Shown: piece after piece, positions 55,689 through 64,000 of the stretch
How the letters are laid out: each line of letters starts with the position of its first letter
Position numbering within the stretch: the first letter of the stretch is position 1
NCBI RefSeq assembly: GCF_900185645.1
Contig: NZ_FYAM01000024.1
Coordinates: forward strand, 248,001 to 312,000
Reading direction: 5' to 3'
DNA from: Clostridium sp. BSD9I1
GTDB lineage: Bacteria > Bacillota > Clostridia > Clostridiales > Clostridiaceae
DNA length: 64,000 nucleotides
Notes under the pieces: model-generated
The model's database searches: none
What the model saw: the letters and a program-made list of their open reading frames with translations, nothing else
Told to the model about the DNA's origin: nothing
Program-made: the position numbers and the translations under genes

Positions 55689-58600
55689 TTAGTTTCCTCT
55701 TTTAATAACCTCTATGACTTCAATACTATATTTATCTCCTGCTTCTTTTAAATATTTAATTGCCTCATCGCAATAATAAGATACCTCTTTATCTAAATAC
55801 TTGCTAAAAACTTTATTTAAAGTTTCATTTAAACTCATATGAGCCTTAATTTCAGCTTTTACTCTATATACAATTCCAAACTCTTGAGGATTTTTAAGTC
55901 TCTCTGAATACATATCTGCATTTTTTAAATACTCTAAGGCTTCTGTATAATTCCCTTCCTTTACATTTAATAGAGATAAAAAGGCTTCTACTATAGATCT
56001 TTTCCATATAGAATCCAATTGGCCAAAAATATTATATGCCTTTTCAAAATGTTCTTTTGCCCTATCATAATCCCCCATGTCAAAGGCTGAAAGTCCTGCA
56101 TTTATATTAAATATAGATAAACTCACAAGAGCATTTTTATTTTCACATATAGATAATGCTTTATCAAAATAAGAAAGAGCCTCAGAAAATTTCATATTAT
56201 ATCGTCTAATTTCTCCAATATAATTATATGCTGCTGCAATATTTAAAGCATATTTATCTGCAACTTGCTTTGTTACATTAAATATATTTATAGACTCATT
56301 TAAAAGTTTCTCTGCTTCATCATATTTTCCGCACATTATATTATAAAGGCCTTTTAATCTTAAAAGTATTCCTATTTCCTTATGATAATTGCATTCCACT
56401 GCTAGGTTCAAAGCTAAATCTATATAATTCACCATAGTTTCTGTATCATTAGTTTGTATGCAATAGTATATCATTTGCTTATAACCTTCTAAAGCATAGT
56501 CATTATCCTTTAATTCTACAGATTTTTCTATCATTTCTTTTATAAATACAGTGCCTTCATCATAATTCCCTTCTCTTATAAGATACCTACCTCTAATATG
56601 AAGATATGAAATTTCAATTTTCTTTAATTCATCTCCTGGAGTTTCTCTTTTCTTTACTTCCTTTAAAGACTTTTCTAAATCCTTAAGATGTTTTTCTGTT
56701 TGCTGTTTGCTAAGATAAGCGTACTTATAAGCATTGCTTTCTTGATTAAACAATATCGGAAAGAGTTCATGACTAAAATTCAAGTAATAACTCAAGCTCT
56801 TTATTCTATACCTTAAAGCCTCCAGTTCATTATCTCCGCTACTAAAATGATATATAAGTTTATGGTAAGTATTTATATCACTCTTATCATTTTTAAGCTG
56901 TTTTTCTAATATACTAGCTATCTTACTATGCAAAATTCTCTTTCTACCCTCTGATTGCCTTAGATAAACAAATTCCCTAAGTTTTTGGTGAGTAAACTTA
57001 AAACTTGTCCCATTCTCTGTAATTACTTCCTTTAAGATAAACCTATTTGTAAGCTCTTCTATTATATCAATTATTTCTAGTTCATCCTTTTGAGTTACAT
57101 TTTTTATTATTTCTAAAGGTGCTTCATCAAAGAAAAGAGATGCTATATTTAATATCTTTTTTCCTTCTTCAGAAATATATAAAAATCTACTTTGTAATAC
57201 ATCCTGCATTTTAACAGACATTATATTGGTATCACCTTTAGACTTTAATATATTTAAGTATTCAGTTATAAAGAAGGCATTTCCTTCCGTTTCATCATAT
57301 ACCTTTTTAAATACTTCCTTTGAAAAGTTTTTTTGAGGTAATGCCTTGCTCACAAAACTTTCTACTTCTTTTAAATTAAATCTCTCCAGATTTACACAGT
57401 GTATTTTTTCATATCTTTTCATTGTAGTTATGAAGTTATCTATGTTCTCATCATATTCATTTCTACAAGTCCCTATAAACATTATATCATTTTTATTTGC
57501 GTGAAGTATTATACTACTCAAAATAAGCAAACTCAAATTGTCCATCCATTGTATGTCATCAAAAATCATTATTATTTTTTTCTTTACTGTTATTTTTTTC
57601 AAAATGTCTAATAATGCTTCTGCTATCATTTCGCATTTTAAACTATCTAAGTTCTCAAGTAATTTTATATTTGATGCAGCCTTTTTTTCCCCAAACTCAG
57701 GAAAAACATTTGATATAATATCCTCCCACATGGTAGGGATACTAATATTATTAGTTTTTAAAACACTTGATACTTGATAAATTATACTGTTCCATGGCTT
57801 TAGTATATATTCTTTTTCTAATTGATAACAATTGGTTTCAAATAAGAATACTTCTTTTGTATCTACTCCTTCTAAAAATCTTTCTTTTAGTCGAGATTTA
57901 CCTATTCCCGCTTCTCCTTTTATTATAATTGAGCATGCATTAGATGTTCCTTTAATAAAATTATTATAATTATTTTCCAGTATTCTAAGTTCATTACATC
58001 TTCCATAAAAAAAATTCTTTGCTGCTTTAATGTTCTCTTTATCTGTAGAATTCATTTTATCCAGTATTGAATCAAAAATAGCTGTGGTTTCTTCATCAGG
58101 AGTAATTCCAAGTTCTTTATCTAGGATTTCTGTAAGTTTATTATAAAGTTCTAGTGCCTTACTATAGCTACTATTTTCTTTATAATAATTCATAAGAGCT
58201 CTATATGCTTTTTCATCAAATTCATCTATTCTTATAAGAATTCTTCCATACTTTTCTATTAAACTATTCTTCAAGTCTCCATTTGCAATTTTAGAAGATA
58301 TATCTTCATATAAAGACGATATATATATACTCTTATAGTGTTCTCTAGTTTTATCCAGCCAATTTTCAAATTCCTCTGCATTTTTTACAAAAAAGCCTTG
58401 TAAAAACTCTCCTTCATACTCCTTAATATCTTTCTTATCACTTAAAAATTCATCCACGTCTGTTTTTATTTCCATCTCTGGATTTAATAAAATCATAGAC
58501 TTTTTAGGGGAAATTATAACTTCTTCATCAAATGCTTTCTTTATCTTATATATAGCATTTCTTAAATTTTTCTTTGCTATATCTTCATCTTCCTCCGCCC

Positions 58601-58751
58601 AAAGCATTCCAGCTAACTCTTCACGGCTAGCCTGTTTATTTATAAGTAAATAATAAAAAAGGGCTTTTACCTTTCCATAAGGAAATAGTACTTCTTGTCC
58701 ATTCTTTGTAACTTTTGGTGTACCAAATAATTTCCCGTATATCTTATTCAT
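55689..58751 (-). CDS. SARP/BTAD-AAA-TPR transcriptional regulator
   Basis: A 1020-residue regulator. Domains: winged-helix DNA-binding OmpR-like part (about 1-95, with KALFYYLLINKQASREELAGMLW), bacterial transcriptional activator domain (about 100-235), a NACHT/AAA ATPase (about 250-500; Walker A GEAGIGKS 279-286, Walker B KIIMIFDDIQW 392-402), and a TPR array (about 640-1000, repeats such as EALSYFDKALSICE). The layout is that of AfsR/SARP and LAL-like activators. It is the only regulator seen in the histidine region and a fair candidate for its control. The ligand is unknown. Confidence 0.88.
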   Translation of the reverse strand: MNKIYGKLFGTPKVTKNGQEVLFPYGKVKALFYYLLINKQASREELAGMLWAEEDEDIAKKNLRNAIYKIKKAFDEEVIISPKKSMILLNPEMEIKTDVDEFLSDKKDIKEYEGEFLQGFFVKNAEEFENWLDKTREHYKSIYISSLYEDISSKIANGDLKNSLIEKYGRILIRIDEFDEKAYRALMNYYKENSSYSKALELYNKLTEILDKELGITPDEETTAIFDSILDKMNSTDKENIKAAKNFFYGRCNELRILENNYNNFIKGTSNACSIIIKGEAGIGKSRLKERFLEGVDTKEVFLFETNCYQLEKEYILKPWNSIIYQVSSVLKTNNISIPTMWEDIISNVFPEFGEKKAASNIKLLENLDSLKCEMIAEALLDILKKITVKKKIIMIFDDIQWMDNLSLLILSSIILHANKNDIMFIGTCRNEYDENIDNFITTMKRYEKIHCVNLERFNLKEVESFVSKALPQKNFSKEVFKKVYDETEGNAFFITEYLNILKSKGDTNIMSVKMQDVLQSRFLYISEEGKKILNIASLFFDEAPLEIIKNVTQKDELEIIDIIEELTNRFILKEVITENGTSFKFTHQKLREFVYLRQSEGRKRILHSKIASILEKQLKNDKSDINTYHKLIYHFSSGDNELEALRYRIKSLSYYLNFSHELFPILFNQESNAYKYAYLSKQQTEKHLKDLEKSLKEVKKRETPGDELKKIEISYLHIRGRYLIREGNYDEGTVFIKEMIEKSVELKDNDYALEGYKQMIYYCIQTNDTETMVNYIDLALNLAVECNYHKEIGILLRLKGLYNIMCGKYDEAEKLLNESINIFNVTKQVADKYALNIAAAYNYIGEIRRYNMKFSEALSYFDKALSICENKNALVSLSIFNINAGLSAFDMGDYDRAKEHFEKAYNIFGQLDSIWKRSIVEAFLSLLNVKEGNYTEALEYLKNADMYSERLKNPQEFGIVYRVKAEIKAHMSLNETLNKVFSKYLDKEVSYYCDEAIKYLKEAGDKYSIEVIEVIKRGN

Positions 58752-58849
58752 TTTTATCCCCCAATCATCTTTCTAACTCTTAGGTATTGAAGCGATTTTA
58801 ATCTCCAACCTCTCATTATTAAATTAAAGTTTTTAATACAACTTAATTT

Positions 58850-59458
58850 TTATTCCTTAACCTTAGCCACTGGTAAATGTAATCCTTTTTTTATTGAAAT
58901 CATTCTAACTAGAAATGTTGCAAAAAAACATATGTATGAAGCTCTATCTATCCCCAAGCTTTTATATGTAGATATAAAACTTATGCCTCCTAGTATGGAT
59001 GCTACTGCATATATTTCCTTTTTAAATACAAATGGAATTTCTTTAGCAAACACATCTCGAAGGACTCCTCCTCCAACTCCCGTAAAAAGTCCTAAAGATA
59101 CTATCATAAAATTTGTAGGAAGTGTATGTAACGCTACGTTCCCTCCTATAGCAGTAAACGCTCCAAGTCCTATAGCATCAGAAATTTGCACAAGGTGAGA
59201 AAGTTTATTTAACTTATTATAAAAAATAAAAACTATTATTGCAGTAGCTATGCTTATAAAACAATTAGTTGGATTTACAAAAGATGTAGGCGGCAGTATT
59301 CCTACTACTATGTCTCTAAAAATCCCTCCCCCTATAGCTGTAGTTATGGCAAGTATGATAGCTCCAAATATGTCCATTTCCTTTCGTATTCCAATTATAG
59401 CTCCTGAAAAGGCAAAAGCCACAGTTCCTATAAACTCAAAAACACTCATAAGGTTCAA
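58850..59458 (-). CDS. Trimeric intracellular cation channel (TRIC) family protein
   Basis: A 202-residue membrane protein with seven helices in two repeats. GTVAFAFSGAIIGIRKEMDIFGAIILAITTAIGGGIFRDIVVG (about 11-53) and its echo DAIGLGAFTAIGGNVAL...GLFTGVGGGVLRDVFAKEIPFVF are the doubled UPF0126 motif. Bacterial members conduct K+ or may act as carriers (YicG is linked to glycine). Start TTG 59458 has GGGGGAG at the right distance; the in-frame ATG (59449) is too far. Possible amino-acid or ion exchange for the histidine region. Confidence 0.85.
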   Translation of the reverse strand: MNLMSVFEFIGTVAFAFSGAIIGIRKEMDIFGAIILAITTAIGGGIFRDIVVGILPPTSFVNPTNCFISIATAIIVFIFYNKLNKLSHLVQISDAIGLGAFTAIGGNVALHTLPTNFMIVSLGLFTGVGGGVLRDVFAKEIPFVFKKEIYAVASILGGISFISTYKSLGIDRASYICFFATFLVRMISIKKGLHLPVAKVKE

Positions 59459-59561
59459 GTTTTTTCTCCCCCATTCTTTGACTTCGTTTACATATTATAT
59501 TGTAACAAAATTCAGAAGAAAATTAAACATTAAGAGATTACCCACTATAAGTATATATTAT

Positions 59562-59594
59562 AAAAGGAAGTTTGCCTTCAACAAACTTCCTTTT
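59562..59594 (-). terminator. Terminator after hutI
   Basis: AAAAGGAAGTTTG-CCTTCAA-CAAACTTCCTTTT, then T-rich. It separates the ftcD-hutI unit from the TRIC gene. Confidence 0.85.
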
Positions 59595-59627
59595 ATTTCC
59601 CAACCATTAGTTAATAGCTAATTCCAC

Positions 59628-60884
59628 CTACTGATTAACCATTACCACAACACCATCTTTAATAGTTTTTTCTACTATATTTACTCCAGTATGATATGGC
59701 AAGAATTTATAAGAAGGATATTTCAATATTACTAAATCTGCTTTTTTACCTTCTTCAATACTTCCTATAACACCTGCTCTTCCTATAGCTGCAGCACCAT
59801 TTAAAGTCATTGCTGTTATTGCTTCCTCAATACTCATATTCATATATATTGTAGCTAGTGCAAACATAAGTGGTATAGAATTTGTAAATCCACTGCCTGG
59901 ATTAAAATCTGTAGCAAGTGCCACAGCACATCCCTTATCTATCATAAATCTTCCCCTGGCATATGGCTCCTTTAAGCAGAATGCTGTAGTTGGAAGAAGA
60001 GTACTTACAACCCCTGCCCTTGCCATGTCCTCTATGCCCTTATCTGATGCATGTAAAAGATGATCTGCTGACACTGCATTGAGTTCTGCAGCAAGCTCTG
60101 ATCCTCCAAGTTGTACTATTTCATCTGCATGAAGTTTTAATTTCATGCCTAATTCCTTAGCTTTTAAAAGTATTTCTCTGGATTCTTCCACCGAAAATAC
60201 TCCTTTTTCACAAAACACATCACAAAAATCTGCTAAATTTTCCTTTGCAACTTTTGGCAGCACTTCTTCAACCATGAAATTAATATATTCTTCAGTTCTT
60301 CCTTTATATTCATCTGGTACTGCATGTGCACCTAAAAAGGTTTTGCATATATCTACAGGATGATCTTCATTTAATCTATCCATTACTTTAAGTTGTTTTA
60401 ATTCTGTTTCTAAGTCTAATCCATATCCGCTTTTTCCTTCTACAGTAGTTACTCCAAAGGATAGCATAGAATTTAGTCTTTCTTTTCCCAGATTATACAA
60501 CTCTTCTTCAGAAGCATCTCTTGTTCCTCTTACGCTGTTAACTATGCCTCCCCCTCTATTCATGATTTCCATGTAGCTTACACCGCTAAGTCTCCATGAA
60601 AACTCCTCTGCTCTATATCCTCCAAATACAAAATGAGTATGAGAATCTACAAATCCAGGTAATACAGTTTTTCCTTCTGCATCTATAACCTGAAAATTTT
60701 CTTGATTATATACCTTTAATATTTCCTCTGTAGTTCCTACCTTTTCAATAATTCCATCTTTTATAACAACTGCTCCATTTTTTATTATATTTAAATTACC
60801 CATTTCCTTACCAAAACTTGCCTTACTTCCTAAAGGCGTTACTATTTCTGATGCATTTATTATTATTAAATTTCCTTTTAACAT
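59628..60884 (-). CDS. hutI: Imidazolonepropionase
   Basis: Opens imidazolonepropionate to formiminoglutamate. 418 residues, amidohydrolase barrel. Metal site His82 and His84 in GFVDSHTHFVFGGYRAEEF; family marks GVTTVEGKSGYGLDLETE (about 143-160), GAHAVPDEYKGR, LKLHADEI and the late ATDFNPGSG. It starts eight bases after ftcD2, whose stop sits in its ribosome site, so the two are coupled. Confidence 0.96.
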   Translation of the reverse strand: MLKGNLIIINASEIVTPLGSKASFGKEMGNLNIIKNGAVVIKDGIIEKVGTTEEILKVYNQENFQVIDAEGKTVLPGFVDSHTHFVFGGYRAEEFSWRLSGVSYMEIMNRGGGIVNSVRGTRDASEEELYNLGKERLNSMLSFGVTTVEGKSGYGLDLETELKQLKVMDRLNEDHPVDICKTFLGAHAVPDEYKGRTEEYINFMVEEVLPKVAKENLADFCDVFCEKGVFSVEESREILLKAKELGMKLKLHADEIVQLGGSELAAELNAVSADHLLHASDKGIEDMARAGVVSTLLPTTAFCLKEPYARGRFMIDKGCAVALATDFNPGSGFTNSIPLMFALATIYMNMSIEEAITAMTLNGAAAIGRAGVIGSIEEGKKADLVILKYPSYKFLPYHTGVNIVEKTIKDGVVVMVNQ

Positions 60885-60892
60885 AAAATCAC

Positions 60893-61798
60893 CTACTCCA
60901 TTAATTTATATTCTATTACTTGTTCCATAGAAAAGTCCTCTAATTGCAAATAGTACACTGCACTGTTTACTAAAGCTTCCATAGATACAAGTCCACTTAT
61001 TTCCGTTCCTATAATATTTACCCCAAATTTCTCACTTTCTCTTTTAACCATTTCAAAAACTGTATAAAGTCCTGTTTTATTATAATCCGTTAAAACCACA
61101 GCAAGCACCACGGCCTCATCGTTGCTTGGTTTTACTGCCAATGCCCTACAACATTTAAACCCTCTTTCAGAGCCTCGAATGCTTTTACCTATTTTTTTTA
61201 TGAGTGTATAATTCGATGTGTTGAATTTTATATTAAAGCAGACCAAAGGCATTCTAGCCCCTACTATACTAATTCCCCCTGTAGGATGAGGCTTATCTGG
61301 TCCAAAATCTGGCTTCCATTCTGGTCTTTTAAGCTTATTTTTTATCCCCTCATATCCCCCCATTCTTATATTACATAAATCTACTCTATTAGGATTTGAG
61401 GCAGATTTTTCATATAAAAATATTGGTATATTATATTTCAAAGATGCTTCTTTTCCAAACTCTTTCGAAAGAACGATAGCTTCTAACATACTCATATTCT
61501 TTAATGGTATAAAAGGTACCACATCGACAGCTCCCACTCTTGGATGATCCCCAGTATGCTTTTCCATATCTATAAGTTCCAATGCTATCCCCATTGCATT
61601 CATCATTGCATTTTTAACATCCTTAGGATTTCCCATTATAACTGCTGTTGATCTATTAAATTTTTTATTATAACTATAATCTAAAAGCTTTATGCCTTCT
61701 ATCCCTCTAAATTCATCAATAATTTTATCTATTTTCTTTATATCTGTGCCTTCACTAAAGTTAGGGGCACAAGTTACTATCTTATCCCCATTCCCCAT
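60893..61798 (-). CDS. ftcD: Glutamate formimidoyltransferase, second copy
   Basis: A 301-residue paralogue of the 45.8-kb gene. It keeps VTCAPNFSEGTD (7-18), EKHTGDHPRVGAVDVVPF (about 79-96) with both histidines, and WKPDFGPDKPHPTGGISIVGARM (about 166-188). It differs in several conserved places (SCTAVGAR becomes GISIVGAR), so it may prefer another folate or substrate, or simply be the hut-operon form. It is directly upstream of hutI. Confidence 0.88.
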   Translation of the reverse strand: MGNGDKIVTCAPNFSEGTDIKKIDKIIDEFRGIEGIKLLDYSYNKKFNRSTAVIMGNPKDVKNAMMNAMGIALELIDMEKHTGDHPRVGAVDVVPFIPLKNMSMLEAIVLSKEFGKEASLKYNIPIFLYEKSASNPNRVDLCNIRMGGYEGIKNKLKRPEWKPDFGPDKPHPTGGISIVGARMPLVCFNIKFNTSNYTLIKKIGKSIRGSERGFKCCRALAVKPSNDEAVVLAVVLTDYNKTGLYTVFEMVKRESEKFGVNIIGTEISGLVSMEALVNSAVYYLQLEDFSMEQVIEYKLME

Positions 61799-62025
61799 AA
61801 ATCCTCCACTTACAAGTTTTAATCGTCAACCTTTAGGATATATATTATCTATTATATACAAAAACTAGGATAAGGACTTTAGGGGTTAGACACTAGGTAC
61901 TAGGGTTTGAGATACTTTGTATAATCAAAATCTTCTCATTTCCTATCTCCTAGCACCTTAGCCTAATCCCTAATTTACATCCTCTACTCCTAGGTTACTG
62001 CAATCAGTATACTATTAAAAACATA
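61799..62025. other. Gap between hutU and ftcD2 with an imperfect inverted repeat
   Basis: TTTAGGGGTTAGACACTAGG (about 61879-61898) and TAGCACCTTAGCCTAATCCC (about 61950-61970) form a loose inverted repeat. It probably ends the hutU transcript or is a decayed repeat. No gene. Confidence 0.4.
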
Positions 62026-64000
62026 TTATTTATTAAATACTTTTCCCACTGCTTCTTTTACCATGTTTTCATCTGCAATATATGGAATTGTTATATGATC
62101 AGTTCCTTTATTCATCTTATTATATTCAATGACAGTTTCTACAGAGTGCTCATTTCTAGCCCAGGAACGTCTAGCAACACCGCCCATAACATCCCATGCC
62201 ATAGCTGATTTTATTATTTCATCTACTCTGTGGCTTCCATCAAGAACTAATCCAAATCCACCATTTATGGATTTACCAATTCCAACTCCACCACCATTAT
62301 GAAGAGCTATTAGACTCATTCCTCTTGCAGCATTACCAGCATAGCACTGTACAGCCATATCAGCCATTACGTTACTTCCATCTTTAATGTTTGAAGTTTC
62401 TCTGAATGGTGAATCTGTACCTGAAACGTCATGATGGTCTCTTCCAAGCATTACAGGTCCTACTTCACCTTTTCTAACCATATCGTTAAATTTAAGAGCT
62501 ATTTTAATTCTACCCATAGCATCTTGATATAATATTCTAGCTTCAGTTCCTACAACTAATGCATTTTTCTCAGCATCTTTTATCCAATTATAGTTATCTC
62601 TATCTTGATATCTTCTTTCTGGATCTATGCATTCCATAGCAGCATGGTCTGTTTTTCTTAAATCTTCATGTTTTCCGCTTAAGCATACCCATCTAAATGG
62701 TCCATATCCATAGTCAAATAAATGTGGTCCCATGATATCTTCAACATAGGATGGCCAAATAAATCCATCTTTTTCATCTGTTCCATTTTTGGAGATTTCT
62801 TTAACTCCTGCATCATATATAGCTTTCATGAAGGAGTTACCATAGTCAAAGAAATACACTCCCCTTTCAGTTAAAGTCTTTATAGTCTCAAAATGATGTT
62901 TTAAAGTCTTGTCCACTAATTCTCTAAACTTAGCTGGATCTTCTGCTAAAAGTCTTGTTCTTTCTTCAAATGTAATACCTTCTGGACAATATCCACCTTC
63001 ATAAACATTATGGCAAGAAGTTTGATCTGAAAGTAAATCTATATGGATATTGTGGTCTATTGCATATTGAAGTAAATCTACTATATTACCATGGTAAGCT
63101 ATAGACATTGCTTCTTTTTTAGCTTTAGCTTCTTCAGCCATTGCCCAAACTTCTTCTAAATTTGCTGACCATTTTTTAATCCACCCCTGTTCAAGTCTTG
63201 TATCTACTCTTGATTTGTCAACTTCTGCAACTATAGCAACAGCATTAGCTATTTCTCCTGCTTTACCTTGAGCACCGCTCATTCCACCAAGTCCTGAAGT
63301 TACAAATATTCTTCCTCTTAAATCTCCATCATTAGGAATTCCAAGCTTTGTTCTTCCTGCATTTAATATAGTGTTAAATGTTCCATGAACAATTCCCTGT
63401 GGTCCTATATACATCCATCCACCTGCTGTCATTTGTCCATAGTTTGCAACTCCCATTTCTTCAGCAATCTCCCAGTCCTTTAAGTTGTCAAACATACCTA
63501 TCATAAGTGCATTTGTAATTATTACTCTTGGTGCATCTGGTTTGGATTTAAATAATCCTAGAGGATGTCCTGATTCTAGAACTAAAGTTTGATCTTGAGT
63601 CATAACTTCTAAGTATTTTTTAATCAATCTATATTGCATCCAGTTCTGACATACGCTACCTGTTTCCCCATAGGTTACAAGCTCATAAGGATACAGTGCA
63701 ACATCAAAATCTAAATTGTTGTCTATCATTACTTGAAAAGCTTTACCTTCTACACAATTTCCCTTATATTCATCAATAGGTTTTCCATAAAGTCTTCCTT
63801 CTGGACGGAACCTATATCCATAAATTCTTCCCTTTGTAGTAAGCTCTTCTAAAAATTCTGGAATCAACTCTGCATGATACTTTTCTGGTATATAACGAAG
63901 TGCATTTTTAAGCGCTACCTCTGTTTGTGCCTGTGTAAGGTGAAACCCTCTATTTGGAGCTCTTCTTATTCCTTGAACAAACTTAGGCATTTCTGGTAAA
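62026..64000 (-). CDS. hutU: Urocanate hydratase, 5' end cut by window edge
   Basis: Adds water to urocanate with tightly bound NAD+. At least 657 residues visible: the long HutU form of clostridia and fusobacteria. The frame is open past the first visible ATG (63990) and reads L-P-E before MPKFV, which matches the family's LPE/P-FVEGIRRAP lead, so the true start is beyond base 64000. Family marks: SGHPLGLFKSKPDAPR (about 140-155), GLGGMSGAQGKAGEIANAV (about 233-251), DQTSCHNVYEGGYCPEG (about 325-341) and GRDHHDVSGTDSPFRET. NAD-binding glycines and active Cys region are intact. Confidence 0.95.
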   Translation of the reverse strand, partial: LPEMPKFVQGIRRAPNRGFHLTQAQTEVALKNALRYIPEKYHAELIPEFLEELTTKGRIYGYRFRPEGRLYGKPIDEYKGNCVEGKAFQVMIDNNLDFDVALYPYELVTYGETGSVCQNWMQYRLIKKYLEVMTQDQTLVLESGHPLGLFKSKPDAPRVIITNALMIGMFDNLKDWEIAEEMGVANYGQMTAGGWMYIGPQGIVHGTFNTILNAGRTKLGIPNDGDLRGRIFVTSGLGGMSGAQGKAGEIANAVAIVAEVDKSRVDTRLEQGWIKKWSANLEEVWAMAEEAKAKKEAMSIAYHGNIVDLLQYAIDHNIHIDLLSDQTSCHNVYEGGYCPEGITFEERTRLLAEDPAKFRELVDKTLKHHFETIKTLTERGVYFFDYGNSFMKAIYDAGVKEISKNGTDEKDGFIWPSYVEDIMGPHLFDYGYGPFRWVCLSGKHEDLRKTDHAAMECIDPERRYQDRDNYNWIKDAEKNALVVGTEARILYQDAMGRIKIALKFNDMVRKGEVGPVMLGRDHHDVSGTDSPFRETSNIKDGSNVMADMAVQCYAGNAARGMSLIALHNGGGVGIGKSINGGFGLVLDGSHRVDEIIKSAMAWDVMGGVARRSWARNEHSVETVIEYNKMNKGTDHITIPYIADENMVKEAVGKVFNK

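Noticed and set aside
63988-63990. ATG at 63990 as the start of hutU
   Set aside because: The frame continues to the window edge and encodes residues conserved in the long HutU form, so the gene is truncated by the window.

Overview
The window is low-GC Gram-positive DNA that reads as Clostridium sensu stricto. The support is the sporulation gene content (two alpha/beta small acid-soluble spore proteins, a PdaB-type deacetylase, a YtxC-like protein), T-box leaders on pheS, thrS and valS, strong AT bias, GGAGG ribosome sites, and fermentative histidine breakdown through tetrahydrofolate. The species cannot be fixed from sequence alone. Nearly every gene is ordinary chromosomal; no prophage, insertion sequence with a transposase, or CRISPR array was seen.

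Layout. 1-3.8 kb: glycosyltransferase, a DUF3343/cysteine desulfurase pair and a long ZapA. 3.8-15.1 kb: translation and potassium block, all leftward: pheST (T-box), an rRNA methyltransferase, ktrAB, infC-rpmI-rplT (attenuator leader), thrS (T-box), ytxC-like. 15.2-16.4 kb: a DUF6873 gene facing a five-tRNA operon (Val-Asp-Phe-Gly-Cys). 16.8-20.4 kb: cobT behind a cobalamin riboswitch, hslO, a methyltransferase and a spore protein. 20.6-26.3 kb: oppABCDF peptide transporter. 27-33.3 kb: lysine/diaminopimelate genes asd-dapA-dapB, an aminotransferase and dapH (acetylase branch). 33.6-38.1 kb: small clostridial genes including a tandem OB-fold SSB-like protein. 38.2-42.6 kb: folC and valS.

42.7-64 kb is the most coherent part, a histidine fermentation region. 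hutH, hutU (cut by the window edge), hutI and two ftcD genes take histidine to glutamate plus formimino-tetrahydrofolate. fchA and fhs can turn the C1 unit into formate with ATP yield. folT supplies folate and gltS moves glutamate. Between them lie a DapF-fold enzyme that looks like a CntK-type histidine racemase, a probable Na+/H+ antiporter-family permease, a YjiH membrane protein, a 1020-residue SARP/AAA/TPR regulator, a TRIC-family membrane protein, and a HutF-like amidohydrolase.

The most unusual signals are not coding. (1) A 65-77 bp near-perfect palindrome occurs three times, each copy touching or lying within 3 bp of a stop codon; one copy supplies the last codons of its gene. (2) A larger, modular, nested-palindrome element with about 30 bp terminal inverted repeats fills several intergenic gaps. 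(3) Small palindromes built around GAAATTCAG or ACATCTCA recur at gene ends. (4) The racemase gene appears to start at an AUA codon with an ideal ribosome site, and infC at AUU.
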